A stretch of DNA of 38,409 nt, taken from assembly GCA_026260175.1 (NCBI GenBank), contig JAKCWW010000722.1:1-38409 (forward strand). The letters run 5' to 3'. This DNA comes from Reticulitermes lucifugus. Taxonomy: Eukaryota; Arthropoda; Insecta; Blattodea; Rhinotermitidae. Of the stretch, positions 21,130 to 30,100 are shown piece by piece. Under the pieces are notes generated by a model. The model was not told the origin of the DNA, ran no database searches, and worked only from the letters and a program-made list of their open reading frames with translations. The position numbers were made by a program, and so were the translations under genes. Numbering within the stretch: the first letter of the stretch is position 1; every line of letters begins with the position of its first letter.

Positions 21130-24100
21130 GTAAGTTTCAAAATATACTTATACGTAACAGATATCACACTTAAAATTAAACGTCATTTTAAGGCAGCTCA
21201 CATTTATGACATTCGAGGTGTGAAGAATCACATGCATAAGGAATTTACGGACATATGTGATTTGAATATACACCAATTACAAAATATGCACTTTATTCTT
21301 GTATTCACAACAATATTTCTGTCATTGTTTTCCTGTCAGAGCACATATGTAACTGCATGCTTCTCTACGAAGAGAACTCTCAAAAAGGTTATTAATACAT
21401 CAGCCAACATACGCACTTAATAAAATACAATTCAAGATAATTATTAAGCTCCTACATGTTTCGGCATCGGGGTGCCATCAAGGGGGAGTTTTAATTGTGG
21501 GAATATGCACGGTGTGAATAACATAAAATACTCTAAACGCTGTCCTGTATTAACATTTGAAATTTTAACGGCGAACAATATAATTTCCGTAACATACTCA
21601 TACATCTATAAGTTGTTAATTATTTTTGTTCTGGGTCCATGACTTCAGCAATTTTTTTCAACGAAGTCGGTAATAGTATTCGCTCAGAATGTGTACGTTT
21701 ATATGTTTTTGAGTTCTTAAATTACCATTTCAAACGAAACTGCTGTCTTTGTCTCTTCTAGGTCAGCATTAGACTTAAAGTTTTGTGTAATTTGTTTATT
21801 ATTGTATCTACTATAATATCTGGCTTTGTAATTTATGAATATATGTATATCATTTGCATATCTTGTGCAGTAGATTGTATTTTCAATGTTATGCCTTTTA
21901 AGCAGTCTTTATAATTTGCCACGTAACTGGAAGACATGAACTCGGAAACTATAGATCCGTTTCCAACTTATTTTCCATTCTATAAAAGAAGCCAGTTTGA
22001 AAATAACTTTGATATAAGGCAATGTTAATAATTTCATCATTTATATTCTGTTTTCGTCAGCCATGCCTTTATTTTGCACTGAGTATTCGGCCGTTTTTAC
22101 AAATTATTTAATAGAATCGCTTAATATATAGATCATTTATGTTCAATGCCACTAGTTTTAAACAAATTTCAGTTTTAAATGGCAAAGGTTGTGAGGCAGG
22201 TTTATAGTATTTTTCGTGTCATACTGATTATTTAAATTGTTTTAGAATTACTTTACCGAGTTTCTTGCTAGGGGCATGTTTACTGTTTAGAGGGGCCTAA
22301 CAGCATAAGCTTTGTGCAATTTTATCTCCCTTGACTCTTTTATTTTGGATGGGGTCAGGAGACTTGCTTCATATATTTACGCATTCTTTTTTTTAAATAG
22401 CTTCATTACTACATATGTAAAATTGTAGTTGTTGTTATGTTAGTCTTCACGTCTTTGTGTTGGCTGTATGTGCAGTTTTGTAAATTGGTTTTTAAAAACA
22501 AACTTATATGGAGGTGAAAAAGGTAAAGTTGTTCCTGTGCACGCCATGAAGGCATATAGAGGGAACAGACGTATTGCTCCACTCACTCATAACCTCGACA
22601 CTAGATGGAGTTCGGTGGTAGGCTTTTCGCTCCGACATCTATAACCCTGGGAAATGCAGCTTCGATACCCAATGAAAACAACATACGTTACATATAGGAA
22701 CATTCCGAGGAACGTTTTAACAGCTGTATTAGTCATTAACATACCTTTAACACTGTTATTCAAAGCATAATTATTTTGGCATACATTTAAAAATATTTTC
22801 ACCGAAAATGTTACATGTTGTGTAGGTAGCTAAAATGTTGGATCACGAGAAGATGGTAGCTATTTACACACAGGAACTACGAGTAGTTAAAACAGTTAAA
22901 ATTTTAAGGGAGTCAATGCAGCAGACAGTATTAATTATTTTTCTTTTTTAAACAGTAGTATGATCTTCTGAATTCTTTGGAATTTTTCAATCGTGGACTT
23001 AGCAGTTAAAATGTAGCCTTCCGGAATAAAATACATCGTTGTCAAAGCATTATACAATTTGGTTATATAACAGTTTATCAGGCTAATGTTTGTGGTAATG
23101 TTGGAATATTCTTTACGAAAATGTGGTATATTTCAGACACACCGCAATTCAGCTGCAGAAGATGCGAAGTTATGCCAGAATGTAACAGGGATAAGTGACG
23201 GTAAGTGCAGGTGACAGTCGAAACAAAATTCCGGAAAGTCAAAAATAGTTCCAATGCTGAATACTTTCTTATGGAGTTAAATTACACTGAAAATGAAAGA
23301 CATGTGTACACATCACAAAGCAGTTTAATTTAACGTGCTTTCAGAACTACAGCCTAATACCAGCCCTAATGCAGGTGTCTTCGCCATAATTTTCTTCGGA
23401 ATAATATGTCAGAATCGAAAGGCTAATCTAATACTGCCAAGATTACAGTCGTCTAGATGTGGCGTCAGGTATCATCCTAGTTTGGTAAAGAATATCCAAG
23501 TTTCGGCAGAATCTGCTGCCTCTATCCTCAGGACAGTAGAGCAGACGCGGTTCTCTTGATTCACAGGCAGTGGATTTGGCTTAATTTGAATCCAGCACAC
23601 TTCTCAAAGAATAGGAATATTCTATGTAAGATTTAATTGTCTCGCGGTGGCGAATTTTAAGATTATGGTTTTCTGGGATGTGATGCCTTGTAATATGGTA
23701 GGTAGGTAACGTTTCCGAGACAGGGCTGTCTCCGTTTCCACCATGAAGTTCAAAGCAGACGTCTCCGTCTTTGTCACTGTAAACAGTCAGGCCTATGGAG
23801 ACTATTCCGAGCGTCGCCTCCTTCTGTCAAGTTTTCCAACATATTTGCATCCTCGAAATTTACGTTGCACTACTCTATTATTCTTCATCCTTTCCAAGTA
23901 GGCTGTTTATTGCCGTCTGCATATCTCTAACTGTTTCAATGCGCGTATGTTCAACTTATTTGTCACTAGAATACTTAGAATTCAGAATGATGTGTTTATT
24001 AGGCCTATTTGTTTCTAGTGGATGCTGAGGCTCTTCAGAGGACAGAGATCGCAAGCAATGAGTCCATAGAAGCCCAGAGGGTAAGTATTTACGCAATAAT

Positions 24101-27100
24101 AATTGGCTTGACAAGTAATGATAGAACATGCTTTAAATCGAGAAGAATTTTAACATGTGTATGAATATATTGAATTTCTTATTTCAGTGTTTTGTGGCTT
24201 GCATGCTTAGTAGAAGAGGCGTGGTAAGTACACTTTCAGAACTGATGTATCACAAAGTAATTCAAGTCAATTCGTTTAGTAGCCAGGCAAGCATTATATA
24301 CAACAAACAAAAAAACAAATTAAAATAAGAAAGCAAAAACTTAACTAAATAAATACGCTGCCAAAAGAAAAATGTTTCTTCCAAAGGTAGGGAATTATCA
24401 TTACAGGAAAATGTAAAATTTTCACAAAGGCCAACACAGCAGCAATGAAACCGCTAACTGAATAAATAAGCCTTAGTTCACTGACTTGCTTGCAGGCACA
24501 CGAAAACAAAGAGTGTTCATAGTGCAAAGGCGATTAATTCTCTTCTTGAAAACGTTAATAGGAAATAAAGTTATCATCATCTGAAATGAAGTGTTGAACA
24601 TATAAAAATTACTTCCCAATTGCGTCCAATTTCAGAGTTAGAAAATCGATAATAATATAAATCTCAAATTCCTTTATATTTTCTAGTTAAGTTGAGTTAC
24701 TCCATAAGAGATCAACTTATTTAGGTTTCGGATTAATCAATGCCCTACATAACACTATTACACTTTTAGGACATAATAAATTGCCGATAATATGACAAGA
24801 AGAGCATAAGAATCGTAATGAATGAGGGTAGAATATGCATGATAAATATGACGATGAAAATTACTTTTATTTCACGACACCAAGACATTTTACACAAGCA
24901 GTAAGCATAACTAGAGCATCACCAAGATTCACAGGAGTATAATGAAAAACAATTAAAAAAGGACGAGGCCAAAAAAGGGCGAAGGCAAAAAACAAAGCTC
25001 TGTAATTAAGTTATAAATTCAATGTAAACAGAAAGTGAGATTATGCAATTACAAGGAAATCATTTGCACAACCATAAAAGTATTTCACACACAAGAAAGA
25101 ACTAGAGTGGACGCAAAATGTCATGCAAAGAAAATGTTATAAACTATTATTAATAACAGAATAAAGTCCTCTAAACATAATACTCTGCACAACTTTTATT
25201 GCCTACTTAGACTGACCTAAATTGTTAACGATAGTCCTGCTAAAAAAAACGCTTTATCGGAACCTTTTATGTCACACCCTTAAAATACGTTGTTCCTGTT
25301 TGAAGACACGCGGTTTCCGTAAGCTATATCTGTGGTTGGAACTTCCTTGAAACTTCTGACATCCACTTTAAACTGCCACAACTAGACATGTAACTTGTTT
25401 GTGCAGATGAAGAAGGGAAATCTTAACGTTGATATCATGGTTAAAGTTTCGAAACGGGCGTTTGAAGACGAGGGCCGTAAATTCGACGAAGTGGTGTTCA
25501 GAAAAGGTGTTGCTGACTGCAACAACACAAGTAAGTTTGCATAATTATATGTTTGCTGATTGTAACCACATAAGCAAATTAAACCACTTAAGGCGTTATG
25601 CGACGTTTGAGGTCTTTACAGTGGTGCTGATAAATACTCAAGTATTCTGGGATGTTACGCCGTGTCAATTCGGAGGAGCGTGACGGTTTTATCTTTAAGG
25701 CCAAGCAGAGTCCTTGTGGGTGAGCAGTTTAAGAAGGTTGCTTGACCTCGAAGACGTGGGCAATACGCGCTTCCGAAACGTCTGTAAGTATTTACCAGTC
25801 GACACAGCGGAATATGCCAGACGACTTGAATCCATGTGGTGTTCTGCTGATTGCCACGTCATAGGCTGAAACACTTGCACTACGTGTCATCCTAACTCAG
25901 GCTGCCAACAAGAATTCACATAACAAGAAACAGAAAATGCAGGAGTATCGTAAAATCATGGCACGGTAAGTGACCATTTATCTCAAAACCCATACGACAT
26001 AAACAAGTGTAAAACGTGCGTTTGATGTTCCTTAAAGCCTGTTTGAAGCAATTTTTGCTGCTATAAATATTTAGTAAGTAAGGCTCCAGATATATTTTTG
26101 AAAAAGAATGTAAGTCTTCTTGTAAACTCTATTATATTTGTCCGACTGAAACAAAGCTGAAAGTTTTAGATATTTTAGCTGAAATTCTTTCCATCAAGTG
26201 TAATGAAACCCCGCTTAGAGGTTCCTTACAAGTTCGGTGCTAGAGATATGACGTTGCTATTACGATATTGCAACTTCGGAAATTCGGCTTGACGGGATAA
26301 GGTGCAATAAAAATAACATTTATTCAGAAACACGTCTTATGTTAATAAAATTTATGGCACAAGAAAGTGTATGTTATTTACAAATACAATACAACACTAC
26401 AAACTTGTACGAAAAAAATCTGATATTTTAGTTTGAACTTTTTTTTTCACAGCGTTTTTCGGCTGCAATGTCACTCCACTCGGCATTTTAGACGAATGAT
26501 CTTCGAGTTTCGATTTCGATTTTACCTAATCTAAAACCGTTGATATGCCAACACCGAAATCCGCCGCGAGATTTCGCAAGATCTCGCCATTTTTAATCCG
26601 TCTCACACCCTCCACTTTCTGTTCAATTGTTATTACAACACGTTTTCGTCTAGCCGACACTGTTTGCAATCACCGTTAAATGAAATGTTAAAACTGCACT
26701 GTAAGAAGCACACACACGTCAATTTGCCACTCGTCCGCACCGTCAACTTTTCGCAACAAACTGACGGGGAGAGGCTCAGAGGTGTCTCGCGGCAGGCAGT
26801 TCTGGGAATCGCAGCGCCTGACAGGCGTTTCGGTTAACCCGAGTTTCGGTTAAGCGAAGTTATGCTGTATTAATCTTTTTAAACAAATACCAGAACATCT
26901 TTTTTAAATCGTTAAAGGCGAAGCTTTCAGAATCAGCAACGCTTTCGTTATGTTTATTTCCTGTTATGTGGAGTCGATAAGAGCACAAGGAATGTTAATG
27001 TTGTCAAGCCTTAACAGGCACACAGATATAAATACCAGCTGATAAAGGGACTTCTTTACTGTTTCATTCTTTTAATTTGCTTGCCCCTTTTAATTAAAAA

Positions 27101-30100
27101 TGTTGTTAATATTCCCATTTTTTTGTGTCATTTCTTGTTTTTTTCTCTTTCACCTAGTTTCCACAGAGATGAGTAGAGTACACAACATTTTCTCTAATAA
27201 CTTTTCTTTATTCCACTCAGCTCCATTATTATCTGCGGTTTGTCTCATAAAAGGAGTCCGTTTATTAGCTGAAATAAAATACTTTTCCTTGCGGAAGTTC
27301 AAAATTGTTTGGCAAGTGTAATTTGCGTTTACAAAACACATTAGAATAATTCTTCCTCTAGAATGTACACAAGATGGTGTGTTATTTTACGTTTCAACAT
27401 TTTGAAAACTTTAGAACGAAAACAAAGGAGACAAACAACTAATAACATGAAAATTATAATTGGCAATGTTTACGGGATATTACGAATCACGGATACTACT
27501 ATACTATACTTGATATTCCCAACGATGACCTGGTAATGGCATCTAGAATTATGAGTACAAATAAATGAAAATGAGCCCTATAAAATAATAATATATTAAA
27601 TGTGAGGTTCTCGCGGCGATTAGTAATGAGATAACGGTATTGTGGGATGTGACGCCGTGTAGTTTCTTAACTAGGTCGCAAAATTTTGGAGAAACCTGTT
27701 GATTCTTTCTTCTATCCTGAAGATGGAAGACATCACGTTCCTCCGAAATATTGACACCTATGCGCGAAACTGCAATGTATCACTTACCAGACAACGTAAA
27801 GAAAATCTTGTTTGATACGATGGATATAAAAGCAGAAACAGAAGAGAATATGCCAGTATTATTAAGCCCGTATGTATTATACGAGTATACATAATTTACA
27901 CAGTGCCATAAAGTTATGTTGTCAAATATTAAGAAAACATTGTTTACATCTACATCATATGGTTACATGTTTCGTTTTAAATGCCATCATCATTAATAAG
28001 TTGTAACAAATAGCAGGAAATGTCTAATTTATTGGCCATATAAGCATATGTTACTTAATGTTACATGAATGGATCCCGCTATTCCAAAGATTTTATATTC
28101 ATATCAGGCATAGACAAAGACGTACTGATGTGACTTTGAGGGGAAAAATATATCTTTATATGTGACATAACGCTGTGTTATATTACGGGTCAACTTTAGA
28201 GAGAGTCCAAGGTTGAACCGTAAAAATAAAGACGTGCAACCTAAAAGCAAATTGCTACAAGATACGAAGCCTAAGGTAAACATGCTACATATCAACTGCC
28301 TTCAAAGTTGTTTACAAAATAAATTTCACCTTGTTCCGCATATTCTCACGGAGACAAATGGATCAGTCTACCTTGGATTGACAAGGGAAATAATAATCTG
28401 TAAGAAAATGTAAGCAAAGTGTAATTCTGATTGGAGTGAGAACATAAATAACAACCTGGAAGTAACTGCATGCAAGTTTGGATCCAAAGAAGTATTTTAC
28501 TGTAAATAAATTTCTAATATTCTGTTTTATCTGTATTTTGCGTAATTTTAATCAAACCTACTACGTATACATTATCTTCCTCAATAAGGGTTTTTGAAAT
28601 TGTATGACCTTAAAAATGACATATAGATAGGTCGAAACATGTCGTTCTTTTAGACACAGAAAATCTATTGTCTAAATATAGTTGTTTTTGACTGATACAT
28701 ATTTTGCACAGGAAAAAGTGTAGTTAAAAATTTCATAGTTTATATATTTCATAGTATTCGCTCTTAAGTTTCTTTAGGTTTTATTTTTTGGTACAAAGTA
28801 GTGCCTCCGTAAAAAAATTAAGCAAATAGTTTAATTCTAATTTAGTTTCAAAACAGTCAGTGTTTCGAGCAGGCTACGGTCTTCTGGACGACCGAGAATT
28901 CGTGGTTCGAATGTCGGCAAAGGCAACAAACTTTTCTCTAACCCAAAGCGTTTAGATAGGCTCTGGTTCCCCTCAAACCTCCTACTCAATGGGTACCAGG
29001 GGCGTTTTCTTCGAGATTAATGCGGTCAGTTTACGGAACTGACCACTAACTTCTATCTAATGTTGAATTTAAAAATGCTTCGACTTTTTGGTCCATTTCT
29101 CTTTACGCATTTATGCAGTTGTGCTTAATATAGGAAAAATATTACATTAAACATTTTATTAATTTGTAGGGACATATCAAGGTATCGTCTGATGACGTTA
29201 TGCTGGAATGATCGACTTCAACAGATCTGTTACACCTTTCTAAATATACCCCATTATGAGTAAAACAATTTCGATAGTTTTAAATCAAAAGTACGTATCT
29301 TTAAGTGGTTTAAATCAAATAATTATCACTTTTCTTCTCTGTGGTGACAATTCTGTAATTCAGTTGTTGGTGAGGAAAGCATGTATACCGAAAAATTATA
29401 TTTCTTTGTGGTTATTAAATACTATACTAACTTTGGAATCTCACACGCAGGTACGCTTCTCTAAGAATGTGTTACAAAAGAAAAGCTTACGGAAATGTCA
29501 TGTAATTCGGCTTGTCTATGTTCCAGTTGGTTTTTCTGAAAATTAATAATGGTTACAAAGATCGCTTTATAGAAGCCTCCGTAAATTACATTGGAGCGTG
29601 CGTTTCTTTTTATGTTTGTCTAAAGTAAAATTGTTGATGTAGACTATACTAAAAATCTTATGGTACATGCAAGCAAAATAACCAGAACATCTCCATTTTC
29701 CCGTTGTTATGATCACGTCTAATATACGCTAATCATTCCTTATTTCTTCTGGTCCTACCTAACATGCATGTCGTAGCTAATTTTTAAATTTCAACCGATT
29801 TGCTCCATGTACTTATTGTTCAACTCAAAACCCTTTAATTGATATGGTAGAGTGTTATTATGCTTGTCTTTATTCTTCGTCTTATTTCGTAAATTTCTTT
29901 TATTGTATCACTTGGTTTAAGGATAACTTTTCAGGAAAGCAAACAGAAACCTCTTCGGAAATATGTATAGAATTTGTTATTGTGCTTTACCAGTCATGTT
30001 ATCAAAATGGCAGTGAAGTATAACAGATAAGGATACACGTACACGTAGAATATAAATAGGCCTATATGTTGTTGTCTGAAGGAAAACGTATTTTTGTTAT

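Noticed and set aside
21064-21420. 118-codon continuous ORF starting at the OBP-B ATG
   Set aside because: Only the first 22 codons are exon. A consensus donor follows at 21130, and the rest is AT-rich intron without OBP cysteines.
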